From Gorsachius magnificus (taxonomy: Eukaryota; Chordata; Aves; Pelecaniformes; Ardeidae): DNA of 64,000 bases. Both the position numbers and the translations under genes were made by a program. This document shows, in pieces, positions 1-10,067 of the stretch; the stretch's first letter is position 1; each line of letters starts with the position of its first letter. Below the pieces are notes generated by a model that was not told the origin of the DNA, ran no database searches, and saw only the letters and a list, made by a program, of their open reading frames with translations. The stretch covers positions 120,922,837 to 120,986,836 of the forward strand of contig CM067083.1 in the NCBI GenBank assembly GCA_034008185.1, given 5' to 3'.

Positions 1-2430
1 AGTGAGAAGAGCCCCACAACAATAATGTTAACAGAGAATATAAAAAGGAGTTGTTCCTTTGGCATGAATGCCTATTCCATGAGTAGGACAGTATGACTCA
101 GTTGCATATATTTAGATGTCTAGAATGTAGATTCCACACCTTATCTTGTCAGCCCAATGCTTCCTTTACAGACAACAGAGAAAAACAGGGGCTTGAGGGG
201 AATGGACTCAGTTTAAAGTGCAGCTAAAATAGGTGAGATGTTCATACTCTTCTTCATTGGCTTCAGACACAGTCAGGACTATCTCAAGTGAAGACGTCAA
301 CACTGTGGACATAGTGGCTTGCCCATACATAGGCATCTAGAGCAATTTGACATGCCTCAGAATATCCAAGACACCCATGGCATGGGTCTCACAGGGCATG
401 GCGACATACAGAAGATTCACAGCCTTCTGGAGCTCCAGCAGGATGCTACATAGGACACCTCTGATTGCTTATAATGGCATTACATGTATAAATTTAATCC
501 CATCCCATTTTTCCACTGGTAACAACAGTAACTTCGTCTTCTTTCTCAGATGTGCATACTACATTGTAGATACTCAAATCTACAATGACCAGTGATGAAT
601 ACTAAGCTCAAAATTAGATGAGCTCAATCCCACCCACACAAGTGTATCTAAATTCAAGAGGCTGAGACCATGTCAATAGTACTGAAAGTACCTATTAGCA
701 AAGGTTGCAAGACTAAATGCTCTTCTGTAGTCTAAAATTGACGTAGGAATTTTTATTCTTCTATGTGCGTAACACAGATACTGCACTGTGTTGACTTCTT
801 TGATCCACAATCAAGCAGTCATGGATAACAGTCACACTGATTTGTTCTGAACTTAAAAGGCCACACCAGTTAATCCTGTCTTGGCTGACATGGCAGGAAG
901 TCCATTATGTACTGGATATGAACACATTGAGTAATACAAACACATATTGTTTAAAGCAAAGGGGCAAGTCAAATCCCCTTGACTGAACTAGAAACAGATT
1001 AGCCAACACAACATTACCAAAGCCACACCAAATCTTCACAAGAGTTACTGTCACCTATTGCCACTTACTGCTTACTCTGTGGTTGCAAGCACAAGGACAG
1101 TTTCTGCAGGTGGTTTTTTTTTGTGTGTGTGTGTAAGTAAAGGTCATTAGATTTCCTCTGAAATTTTGAAACAATGTAGAATGGAACAAGATCTTTTCAT
1201 TATATCTATTCCAAAGAAGGCAAGAAACTTTGCTCCCTGGTGCTGCTGTTGCTACCCAAAGGGAGAAATGAATCTCTAGTGTCTATCTAATTTTCAGACA
1301 ACTGAATAAAGTTCTAGGACTGGCAGAGAAATGCTGGTCTCACTCATTTCCATAGCCTTATCTGTTGTAGGGAGAACTTAACAGTGGCATAATTCAACGG
1401 GTTCTGAAACTGGGTGCATGTGCTAACAGCAGAACTGAGCAATACCTAGCTGTTGCAAAGTAGTAAAAGCCTGGCACAATTTGGGGAGATATTGCTGCTG
1501 TTGTAACCTCTATCGGCAGTACGACACAGCAAAAGCTTGGTTCTCCTAATGCAGTATAATTCTTATAGTTCAAGTAATACCTGGGATTGATTTCCAACTA
1601 CTGTCCTGGATGTTGTTGATCCATGAAACGTGAAGGTTTGGATTTCATCAAACTAGCCCTGGATTGAAGGTGATCATGAGGTGTGTGCACTTGCATAATA
1701 GGGATTTTAACCATAGGAAAAATGTAGACAATACACAGTATGAGAGTTTGCTTCCTTTTGTCAAGAAAAAGTTATGAAACCATTCAGACATCTCCAGGAT
1801 TAAAGAGAATGGCATGTAAATGAGACAGAGCAAGTGCTTCAAAAAGCATTTTGGACACCTCTCAGATATCCTTAGCAGCATTAAGCTGATCATTCTTGCA
1901 TGCCTATGTGCGTTAAACACTTCGACCCGACTTTCATTTATACCAAGGTTTCTTTGATCTGCTTTGACAGCTTAGAGAGAACTTCAAATGTGAGCAAATG
2001 TATTGCTGCTGTCCTATCTATCTCAGCTATTTACATTGCCAAAATCACACTCATATGCACAAAACCTTTGCGTGTATGAGAATTTGACCCTGTACTTTAA
2101 GCTGATTCACCTGTAAAGTTTTTAGCATGAAACAGTTTAAACCTTTGCTCTTTCCCGAGTCTCTTTATCGATGCCCAGAGTCCAATCAGGTAGACATCAT
2201 CATTGAGGGGAGGCTTCCTCTTCAGCCTTTTCTGACTCTTTCCTTGCCTTAGTGTCCCATTTCTACCTTAGCTGAAGAGAGACAAATTCTTGCTGGCGGC
2301 TGATACAGACTATTCGCCTTCATAACTGGTCAGTGCCACTGGATTCAGATTTCCATTTCCTGCTGTAGATTTTAGCACCACAGTTAGCTGTGTGCTGCTT
2401 TGTATTCTCTGTTCCAGCACATCAGATAAT
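1..2430. other. Unique non-coding sequence
   Basis: AT-rich unique sequence with no repeat I recognise and no convincing gene. Open frames here are under 95 codons and do not resemble a known protein. A short T9 run followed by a (GT)6 tract lies near 1114-1134. It could be intergenic or intronic. Confidence 0.6.
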
Positions 2431-2773
2431 TCATAGAATCATAGAATGGCAAAATGGTTTGGCTTGGAGGGGACCTTCAAAGGCCATCCAGTCCGACCCC
2501 CTGCAATGATCAGGGACATCTTCAACTGGATCAGGTTGCTCAGAGCCCCGTCCAACCTGACCTGGAATGTTTCCAGGGATGAGGCATCTACCACCTCCCT
2601 GGGCAACCCATTCCAGTGTTTCACCACCCTCACCGTAAATAATATCTTTGTTATATCTAGTCTGAATCTACCTTCTTTTAATTTAAAACCATCACCCCTC
2701 ACCCTATCGCAACAGGCCCTACTAAAAAGTTTGTCCTCATCTTTCTGATAAGCCCCCTTTAAGTACTGAAAGG
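2431..2773 (-). repeat. CR1 LINE fragment, 3' end
   Basis: A 5'-truncated chicken-repeat-1 (CR1) retrotransposon. On the plus strand it opens with the complement of the CR1 tail (TCATAGAATCATAGAATGG) and continues through the typical 3' UTR and the end of ORF2. The minus frame at 2439-2702 gives the hallmark CR1 C-terminus, including GFKLKEGRFRLDI, LPREVVDASSLETF and [10 protein letters not shown], and is open past the usual stop into the 3' UTR. ORF2 encodes the endonuclease/reverse transcriptase in full elements, but both catalytic parts are missing, so this copy cannot move. Several substitutions from the young copies at 27.7 and 58.3 kb suggest an older insertion. Confidence 0.95.
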
Positions 2774-5099
2774 ATTCAGAAATCTTGTGTGTTTGGGAAT
2801 AATTTTGTTATACTTCTGCTCCTTTTTTCCCTGTATACAAAAGAATGACAAGAAGCTTAGACCAATTAGGGAGCACTTGAGGAAAGCAAGCAAAGAAAGA
2901 TACAAATAAAATTACTTTTGCATTGCCGTCCACAATTAGAACTACAAGTTAAAGTGTACTTGTCTGCCTGAGGTTTAGCATTCTTTGCAGCTTCTTCATT
3001 TCACACATTAAGAAAATGTGGGACAAGGAACACAATTAATTCAAGGGATAAAATCAACTACTGAAGGGGGTTTGTCTGCTTTGCTGGCTTTACAAGCCGA
3101 ATACACAAGCTGGTATTTTCAATACCTATTACTGAGACCTGTGTGTCTAAACTCCTAGGACCTGTTGGATTTCTTAGCCCAGTGGGCACAGGTAGTTCAG
3201 CTATCTGCAGAACAAGTGTTTAAAATTGCTTACGTCTTTCACGGACACTGCGTATTTCTCTGAACCTATAAAAACTAGCCACGCAAACAGGTTTTCCCCT
3301 AAGGAATTAGATCCTCCAATATAGATAGCTAATCTCTGAAAAGAAACTTGTTCTCATTTGCTTAGTATACCAAATGTCTCACGAGATATACTAATAAACT
3401 TTTACATTTAGTTAACTGATTGAATTTTTAGTTAATAAATACTGACCTAAAGCCACGTTCCTCAGTTACTTGTCAAATGGGTTGGTGATTTCAATTCAGT
3501 ACTATTTGAGGAACTGCTTACTGAATAAAGAAAACTTCCATACTAGCACAAATTTCCAGCATTATTGGCTAATTAAGGCTTTGTCTACACTGGCAGCTGG
3601 GGACTTTAGGCAATCTCATGCCCATATGCACTAACCATTTACATTGTAAATCTTTTGGCTAGATCTTAAGTGACAGTCTTGCCTGATGCTGCAAAAAATG
3701 TTGGCATGAGGCTGATCTGACCCCTTCATATCATGTGCTTTGAAATTATCTGGGCACACAATCTGTAAGCACTATAAATCGCTCTGCTGCAATCCCACAA
3801 GTCCCTGGTTTTGACTTCTTGCGGTCCCTGTAAATCCTTTCTTTTCTATTTGCCATCCATAAATACAGATAATTTCAGAAAAAGGCAGACAATTCACAAC
3901 TGATTACTAAAAGAGCCCAATTCATCTTAGCCCCTAGTCAGGTAATAAGAAGCATCAGATAAATGATTTATAGTCCTTGGGAATGGGGTGGGGGGGGTGG
4001 GGGAGCAGTTGGGTTCACTGTGAACAATTCAAAGTTGGTCATAAATATCAGATTAGATTTCCTTTGTACAACATTGTGAAGACAATGTTTAAAGGTAGCT
4101 CAGAGAAGAGACATAATATTTAGCAGGATAAAATAAAATTTACCTTGCAAACTTTTTTTCCAATTCTTACTTTTTTTGCAAAGATCTTGCTTTCATTACA
4201 TGAGCACCTAAGAACCAATTGAGCCTTTGACTTATATGCATGTGCAACACATATTGAAGAAATATATTTTCAAGACTAATAGTCCTGAAAAAAAGGAAGG
4301 ATAGAATTTTTCAGACCACTCAGAACACAGCCTGTTTTTACTGAGTCCAAAACAGGGCATTTTTTTGCCACTTCTGGCATTTTGTTCAGTGGATAACAGT
4401 AGTTTCAGCCCTTATTCTCTACTGTTCCTCTCTCTTTTTTCTCCAGATTTTCTGCATTTCCCATCATCATCGGGACTGCTCTTTCTTCTGATTAAAAGGA
4501 TGAATGGTGATCTATAATATCTACCTTCTTGACCTCTTTCAGCTCCACAGCATAATGCATACATACGTAGTACTATGCAGCCTAAATCCTGCCTAAACTA
4601 GAACTAGATCTTAGGGGGTTTTGCATAAATTCTCCCTCTTCTTAGGCAGAAATAAAGGTGTTCACACTGGGGGGGGCGTAGATATTTACATTAAGAGAAC
4701 AGCATCCCTTTCAGGAGGGACTGAAGTTCCAGCTGAGAGGGAAGCATATAGGATCAGCAGACTGGATCTTCCTCTGCAAAGGCTGCAATGCGAGGAGCCT
4801 TAAAGGTGGCCTGGTGAGAAAGGGAAAATTACTGAACAGAAGAAAAATGTCTGCTGAAAAATACTGACAGAGAAATTGCCTGCCAGCCTGGGAGCTGTGA
4901 GCCTGGGAACTAAGCCTTCAAACTAGAAACATCCCTGAAAACTACGTTTAAGTATAGCTGGGGTACCCAGAAGCCAGAGACAACCTTAGATATCATTGAT
5001 AAGCACAAGACACTGTACCGGCAATTTGTCATCTGAAAAGGTGGAAACAGCCTGGGCAAATAAAACTGGGCTGAAAGAACCAAAACCATCACCGTCTGT
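2774..5099. other. Unique non-coding sequence with a G-rich run
   Basis: AT-rich unique sequence. The only structured items I see are the G-rich run at 3985-4003 and a G8 run near 4671. No open frame resembles a known protein. Confidence 0.55.
3985..4003 (+). other. Potential G-quadruplex motif
   Basis: Three G runs of 4, 8 and 5 separated by single T residues (GGGGTGGGGGGGGTGGGGG). The 8-G run can supply two tetrad strands, so four G3+ runs are available. This fits an intramolecular quadruplex, but there is no associated gene or promoter. Confidence 0.5.
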
Positions 5100-5502
5100 T
5101 GGTTAGTACAGGTGAAAAATTGAAATTAACAGCACCTATTGGCTCCTCAAAATGGCGACATCCTATGCACTCATGTCTCTGTGATATAAAAAGGACTTAA
5201 TTTTTATCCAAAATGGAGCCTCTGTCTCTGAGAATTTCCCATTCTGCAGGTACTTTTCTTTCCTTTCCTCTCCTAAACAGGCTGATTTCTTTGCATGAAC
5301 TTTCTATGAGGTCAACTCCAGGCTCTGTGGTACGGATCATATTTGAAGCGAGACTGTCTGTTACCTTATCGGTGTCCCTTTGGGTCCACTTTTGGGGTTG
5401 GGTCAGTTCGTCCTCCCTGCTCTGAGATGGTTTGTCCCCTTCCGAAACCTGTCTAATACACTTGATACTGGTCTTATATATCCATATAAGCAATCTATCA
5501 TA
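5100..5502 (+). repeat. Possible retroviral LTR fragment (U3/R-like), uncertain
   Basis: The stretch carries a TATA-like GATATAAAAAGG at about 5181-5192, followed by a leader-like region. It differs in texture from the flanks. The minus-strand frame 5197-5493 (98 codons) and overlapping plus frames are open but match nothing I recognise. An LTR is an inference from the TATA box and from the poly(A)-signal-bearing AT-rich patch that follows at 5572-5950. No terminal repeats or target duplication were found. Confidence 0.25.
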
Positions 5503-5568
5503 GGTATGGACTTGATGATCTTAAAGGTCTTTTCCAACCTAAATGATTCTATGATTCTGTGATTCTAT
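5503..5568 (+). repeat. CR1 LINE, short 3' tail
   Basis: A severely 5'-truncated CR1 in the plus orientation. It has the last part of the 3' UTR (GGACTTGATGATCTTAAAGG, TTTTCCAACCTAAATG) and ends in the diagnostic 8-bp direct repeats (ATTCTATG, ATTCTGTG, ATTCTAT). No coding part remains. Confidence 0.9.
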
Positions 5569-5749
5569 ATGAGCTGTTACATTGTTGATAAGTTGCTTCA
5601 CTAATAAGTTTGTACTAACCTGTAATAGTGTATACCTACTTGGTTACTGTTGTTATTGGTTGCTGCAATGCAAATGGTTGCTGCTATTATTAACTGCTGC
5701 CATACTATTAATTGCTACTATATTATCGATTGCTGATCTTGTAATAATT

Positions 5750-5770
5750 TATATATATATATATATATAT
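5750..5770. repeat. (AT)n microsatellite
   Basis: Uninterrupted alternating A/T of about 21 bases inside the AT-rich patch. Confidence 0.9.
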
Positions 5771-5791
5771 GCTCTATTTAATTATAGGTAC

Positions 5792-5849
5792 ACTTGCTAG
5801 TGGTGGTTTTATGGTAGTATACTTGCTAGTGGTGATTATTGGTGGTAAT
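5792..5849 (+). repeat. 29-bp tandem duplication
   Basis: The 14-mer ACTTGCTAGTGGTG occurs exactly at 5792 and again at 5821. The sequence between and after the copies is similar (TTTTATGGTAGT against TTATTGGTGGTA). This is two diverged copies of a 29-bp unit. Confidence 0.75.
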
Positions 5850-6168
5850 CTGTAATGAAGTAGAGAAATTTAGAGAATAAAAGCCTCTGTGCCCTTGTGT
5901 ATTGCAGAATCCTATGAACTCACAGTCACGATCTCTACACATCCACAGGCTGGGTAACTCTTTAGGTGGTGACAAGCTGACCTTGTGCTAAATGGTGCAA
6001 AGAATTTCTCTCCCTAAACTCAGACTCCTCAACATTGAACAAGACAGTGGCAGGCCAGGTTCCACACAGTTTTAGGAGTTCATTGTTATTGCTTTATAAT
6101 ACAATGAAATGCAATAAAAATGAGCAGTTGTGTAATTTCTGATGCATGATTTGGTGGTCTGGAAGACA

Positions 6169-6331
6169 CAGAATCACAGAATCATTGAGGGTGGAAGGCA
6201 TCTCCGGAGTTTATCTTGTGCAACTCCCCCTGCTCAAGCAGAACCACCCAAAGCCAGTTCCCTAGTACCATGTCCAGACAGCTCTTGAATATCTCCATGG
6301 AGGAAGACACTGTCCAGTTCCTCTAATACCC
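6169..6331 (-). repeat. CR1 LINE fragment, older subfamily
   Basis: Begins on the plus strand with CAGAATCACAGAATCATTGAGG, the complement of a CR1 tail. It continues through the features of an older CR1 class: CAACTCCCCCTGCTCAAGCA, then a GTCCAGACAGCTCTTGAATATCTCC-like stretch. It is more diverged from consensus than the 27.7 kb copy and is truncated on both sides. Confidence 0.85.
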
Positions 6332-9000
6332 GGTGAGAAGGATGAGGTGTCGAGATATTTCAGTCAAAATGGTTGCAACTTTTTTCTTGTCTCCATCAGA
6401 AGATCAATGAAAATTGAGTCTGTGAGGCTTCTGCTATTAAAACATTTGAGAACCGCTCCTCCAGGAGCGTGAGCAACATCTTTACCACAAATGCCATCAT
6501 TAGCATCTTGTTAGCTGTTGGAATTTTTTATCATAATAGGTCAGTGTGCTTGCCAGTGACCTCATCTTGTGTCTCTAACAAGCAGATGAAGCAGCATAAA
6601 CTGCAGCAGAGTCCTAAAATGCAATTGAAGATTTAAGGAAAAGCATTTATTTAAATAGATGAGACAGACAGATGTTTGCCAGCAATACTGAAAGTCTTCC
6701 AGGGCTGCAAGAAGTGTTTCTGGTGACCATATGTTGTGCCTTCTCAAAAGGTTTCTAAGGAAACACCAGAGCTGTCTGGGGAGGTACCTCAAATTTCAAG
6801 TTCATACTTGTCCGAGGTAGATGAGATCCAGCAATGGGCTAGATGAGCACAGTTGGTAGACTCATCTCCAAAAAGGAGAAAATATTTTTTAATTCCCTGA
6901 ACTGCTGCAAGTTTAATCACCTGGACAGGTCCCGCAAAACCAACTCACAAAGGATATATGATTAATGCATCAGAGTGTGCCTTTATTGAATGACTAATAA
7001 CAAAAATTATGCAAATATAGGATGGGATTGTCTTAATCTTGGCAGTAAGTGCTGACTGTGGCAGTTCACTCTGAAATGCTCCAGTCAAAAATATCAGCTG
7101 ACTTAACAGAGTTGAACACAAAATCTGAATTTTTCCAGATTTCACCCCTATATGTAAAAATTCACACAGGATACTGGCTAGGCAAGTCCACTTGGTAAGT
7201 CTTTCAGCCCATCTGTACATGAATCCCATGGTACTGGGAGGTTTCATGATAGTTTCCACCAACTCCAAGTTTTACAGCTCTCCAGCTAATGGGTCAGCCT
7301 GTAGATTATACTCATAAATTATATAGGACATGATCCTACACGTTGCAGTGCAACGCAAAGCCTATTGCTGAAATTGTTAGCACAGGCCAGAGCTGGAGCT
7401 CAGGCTGATCAGCTCTCTCTAGACAGCCCCAGGTTAAAGTTCGGAAGTTACCACAGATCAAGGACTGTTCCCACCTAATAGTTTAGGGTCCAGCCATACT
7501 GTCTGGAGTGTAACAGCTGTAGCTGGTTCCAGTGGCTTCGCCTCAGGGTCAGAAGGCAGGCCTGGCAATGTTTACATCACTTGTATAGATGTAGTCCCAG
7601 CTGTAGAATGGAGGGACTATATGCTGTTGTCTATATGGATAAACAAAACTGCTTCACCTTACAGTGTAGTAAATTTGGGCTCTCTATATCACATAGACAG
7701 TGGACTTAAGTGCTGGGAGAGGATCTATGGAGGTTAGGAGCAGTTTCTAGGCTAAATGAATAGTTCTTGATAGGTTTATAAGCCATAGATTGAATATACT
7801 ACTGCAAGCCATCCTAAAAAGTTGAATAATTGCAGTCTCCCCAAAAGGGCACATCTGTTCCTGAAATCAGTATGGTAAAAAGTGTGGAAAGGCTCAAGGT
7901 GAAAATAAAATTCAGTGTTGGTTTATGGTTTGTTAGCAGCTATGAGACAACTAAAGGCCAGGACAAGTTCCTTGAGCTGTCTCCCAGCATGACCTGCCAC
8001 AGGACAAGAATCTAAAGAGCCTTTGTGACTCCCAGGCTTGGCATCCATGAGTAGCTCTCCCTACTTACTAGCCTAAAGGTAGGTTGTTGCTCTAGAGTAA
8101 AAGTCACCATCCATAACACATTGTGGTACCTTAGGTTGATATATTGTTCTTGGCAAACACCCATGGAAAATTTCCATGTATCCTTTGAGAGGATCCTCTT
8201 CCTACCAGCCCATGAATCTGATCTGAATGAAGATCTGACTTAAGGAGGCACAGTGGAGTTGGTACATTTCAGAAGATACTTCTCAGAACTGTTGCTACCA
8301 TTTTGGGTCACTTTTTATGTAATGTTTTTATTTGTCTAATTTTTTGGAACAAAACAACAAAGCCATGTTTGGAGTTCAGCAAATAACTGAAGTGTGTGCT
8401 CCAGTTAATTCTCATTCAGGACAAGGATGGAAAATAGATACTTTTAATATTTTTACTCACACTGCTCTTATCATTATGAGCTTTTAATACATTCATTATG
8501 TTAGGCAGTTGTTTAAATGCTCTTTTGAATATGAACCACTTTTCAAATAAGGGTCCGAATCATTACGGGCCCTCAATCAAAGGGCGCATTGCTCAGATAG
8601 GAAAAAAAAAGATGTATCATTCTGTTCAAAGTATGGAATTATTAGAATGCCATGGAAACTGCCTCAGTCCTACAGCAGAAATAGTCCTATTGCACAAACT
8701 CCTATAAGGTAGAGGTGGAATGGTAAGATAAACGTGTTGGTGGCTGGTTCAACCTTTCCGCTGTATATTTTGTATTTCCATCACAAAGCACTGGAGGAGC
8801 CAAAATCCTCTGAGTAAGGATATAGACTCTAGCCCAGTTTTGCACTGGAAAGCCACATCATTGTCACCTTTGCTCATGTACTGCTGGGAACTGCAGGCTT
8901 ATGTAGACGTAAGGACATGCTTATTTAAACAGAAAAGTGATTGTGAATCCAATGAGTTCAGCTTCTGCAATTCTGTGTGTGTAACAGATAACTGGTTTGA
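6332..9000. other. Unique non-coding sequence
   Basis: No recognisable repeat or gene. The largest open frame (107 codons, minus, 6945-7268) has no recognisable motif and is within what chance allows in this composition. Confidence 0.55.
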
Positions 9001-9005
9001 CATAT
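9001..9005 (+). repeat. Target-site duplication, left copy
   Basis: CATAT directly precedes the TGTGATGG terminus of the solo LTR and is matched by CATAT at 10063-10067. Confidence 0.7.
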
Positions 9006-9188
9006 TGTGATGGGTTGATCCTGGATGGACATCAGGTGCCCACCAAAGCCGCTCTACCACTGCCCTCCTCAGCTGGACAGGGGGGAGAAAATATAACGAA
9101 AGGCTCATGGGTCGAGATAAGTACAGGGAGATCACTCACCAGTTACTGTCATGGACAAAACAGAGTCCACTTGGGGAAATTAGTTTAA

Positions 9189-9194
9189 TTTATT
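9189..9194 (-). terminator. LTR poly(A) signal
   Basis: AATAAA on the minus strand (context GGTAATAAATTAAAC), about 185 bases before the sense 3' end of the solo LTR. This is where retroviral transcripts would be cleaved and where a read-through host transcript could terminate. Confidence 0.6.
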
Positions 9195-9410
9195 ACCAAA
9201 ATTCAAATCACAGTAGGACAGAAATAAAACCTATAATCTTTAAATCCTTTCCCCCACCCCTCCCTTCTTCCCGCGCTCAACTTCACTCCCAATTTCTCTC
9301 CCTCCTCTCCCCGAGCAGCTCAGGGGGATGGGGAATGGGGGTTGGGGTCACTTCATCACACGCTGTCTCTGCTGCTCCTTCCTCCCCAGGGCAGGACTCC
9401 TCACACTCCT

Positions 9411-9790
9411 CCCCTGCTCCAGCCTGGGATCCCTCCCACGGCAGACAGTCCCCCATGAACTGCTCCAGCCTGGGTCCATCCCTCCCACGGGGTGCAGTCC
9501 CTCAGGAGCAGACGGCTCCAGTGTGGGTCCCCGTGGGGTCACCAGCCCTGCCAGCAAACCGCCCCAGCTCCTCTCCCCACGGGGCCACAGGCCCTGCCAG
9601 AAGCCTGCTCCAGCGTGGGCTTCCCACGGGGTCACAGCCTCCTTTGGGCACCCCCTGCTCTGGTGTGGGGTCCTCCCTGGGCTGCAGGTGGGGATCTGCT
9701 CCCCTGTGGGGTCCCTGGGCTGCAGGGGCACAGCCTGCCCCACCATGGGCTGCCCCAGGGGCTGCGGGGAATCTCTGCTCCGGCGCCTGC
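9411..9790 (-). repeat. GC-rich degenerate tandem repeats inside the LTR
   Basis: About six to eight diverged units of roughly 35-55 bp. On the plus strand they are marked by GCTCCAGC(C/G)TGGG followed by CCCAC(G)GGG and TCACAG or TGCAG words. They lie between the TATA-like box and the poly(A) signal, so they would be transcribed. The lack of stop codons in this GC-rich repeat explains the long overlapping open frames here. Confidence 0.75.
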
Positions 9791-9900
9791 AGCCCCTCCT
9801 GCCCTCCTGCTGCACTGGCCTGGGGGGCTGCAGGGCTGCTCCTCTCACGTGTTCTCACTCCTCTCTCTCTCCGGCTGCTGTCCCACAGCAGGTTTTTTTG

Positions 9901-9920
9901 GCTTCTTAATTATGTTATCC
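9901..9920 (-). promoter_or_regulatory. LTR TATA-like box
   Basis: Minus-strand GGATAACATAATTAAGAAGC, an AT-rich island in otherwise GC-rich LTR sequence about 150 bp from the sense 5' end. It is in the position expected of a retroviral core promoter. Function is inferred. Confidence 0.45.
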
Positions 9921-10015
9921 CAGAGGCGCTACCACCATCACTGATTGCCTTGGCCTTGGCCAGCAGTAGACACAGGGAAAGCTTCTAGCAGCTTCTCACA
10001 GAAGCCACGCCTGCA

Positions 10016-10038
10016 TCCCCGCCCCCCCACCCCCCCCA
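10016..10038 (-). other. Potential G-quadruplex at the LTR 5' end
   Basis: Plus-strand C runs of 4, 7 and 7 separated by G or A, so the minus strand carries GGGGGGGTGGGGGGGCGGGG within the first 50 bases of the sense LTR. Confidence 0.55.
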
Positions 10039-10062
10039 ACCTTGCCACACAAACCCAATACA

Positions 10063-10067
10063 CATAT
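10063..10067 (+). repeat. Target-site duplication, right copy
   Basis: CATAT immediately after the ...AATACA terminus, matching 9001-9005. Confidence 0.7.

Larger units (their letters stand above)
5572..5950 (+). repeat. AT-rich, internally repetitive LTR-like patch
   Basis: Contains loosely repeated words (TTGCTGC / TTGCTACT / TTGCTGAT) at 5640-5740, an (AT)n run, a 29-bp-period duplication, and a poly(A)-type AATAAA at 5877-5882 followed by a GT-rich stretch. This layout resembles the R/U5 end of an avian endogenous retrovirus LTR. I could not find matched termini or a target duplication, so a low-complexity patch with a chance AATAAA is the alternative. Confidence 0.3.
9006..10062 (-). 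mobile_element. Solo LTR of an avian endogenous retrovirus
   Basis: A complete 1057-bp long terminal repeat without internal viral genes. It has matched TG...CA ends (TGTGATGG... and ...CCAATACA) and a 5-bp flanking duplication, CATAT. I assign the sense to the minus strand because that direction gives a TATA-like ATAACATAATTAAGAAG about 150 bp from the 5' end and an AATAAA about 185 bp from the 3' end. The sequence type is one I recognise from bird genomes; the exact family (ERVK or ERVL class) is not certain, and a 5- to 6-bp duplication fits either. GC content is far above the flanks, which creates long spurious open frames on both strands. It arose by recombination between the two LTRs of a provirus. 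Confidence 0.88.

Noticed and set aside
2446..2748. 100-codon plus-strand frame
   Set aside because: Antisense shadow of the CR1 ORF2 C-terminus at 2431-2773.
7009..7016. Perfect POU octamer ATGCAAAT
   Set aside because: The octamer also occurs near 18898, 44331, 48537 and 61749. About two are expected by chance in 64 kb, more in AT-rich DNA, so a lone copy means little.
9107..9988. 293-codon plus-strand open frame, the longest in the window, with overlapping long frames on both strands
   Set aside because: It lies inside the GC-rich tandem-repeat part of the solo LTR. Several frames on both strands are open at once, which is a composition effect; the peptide is low-complexity Pro/Ser/Gly/Ala.
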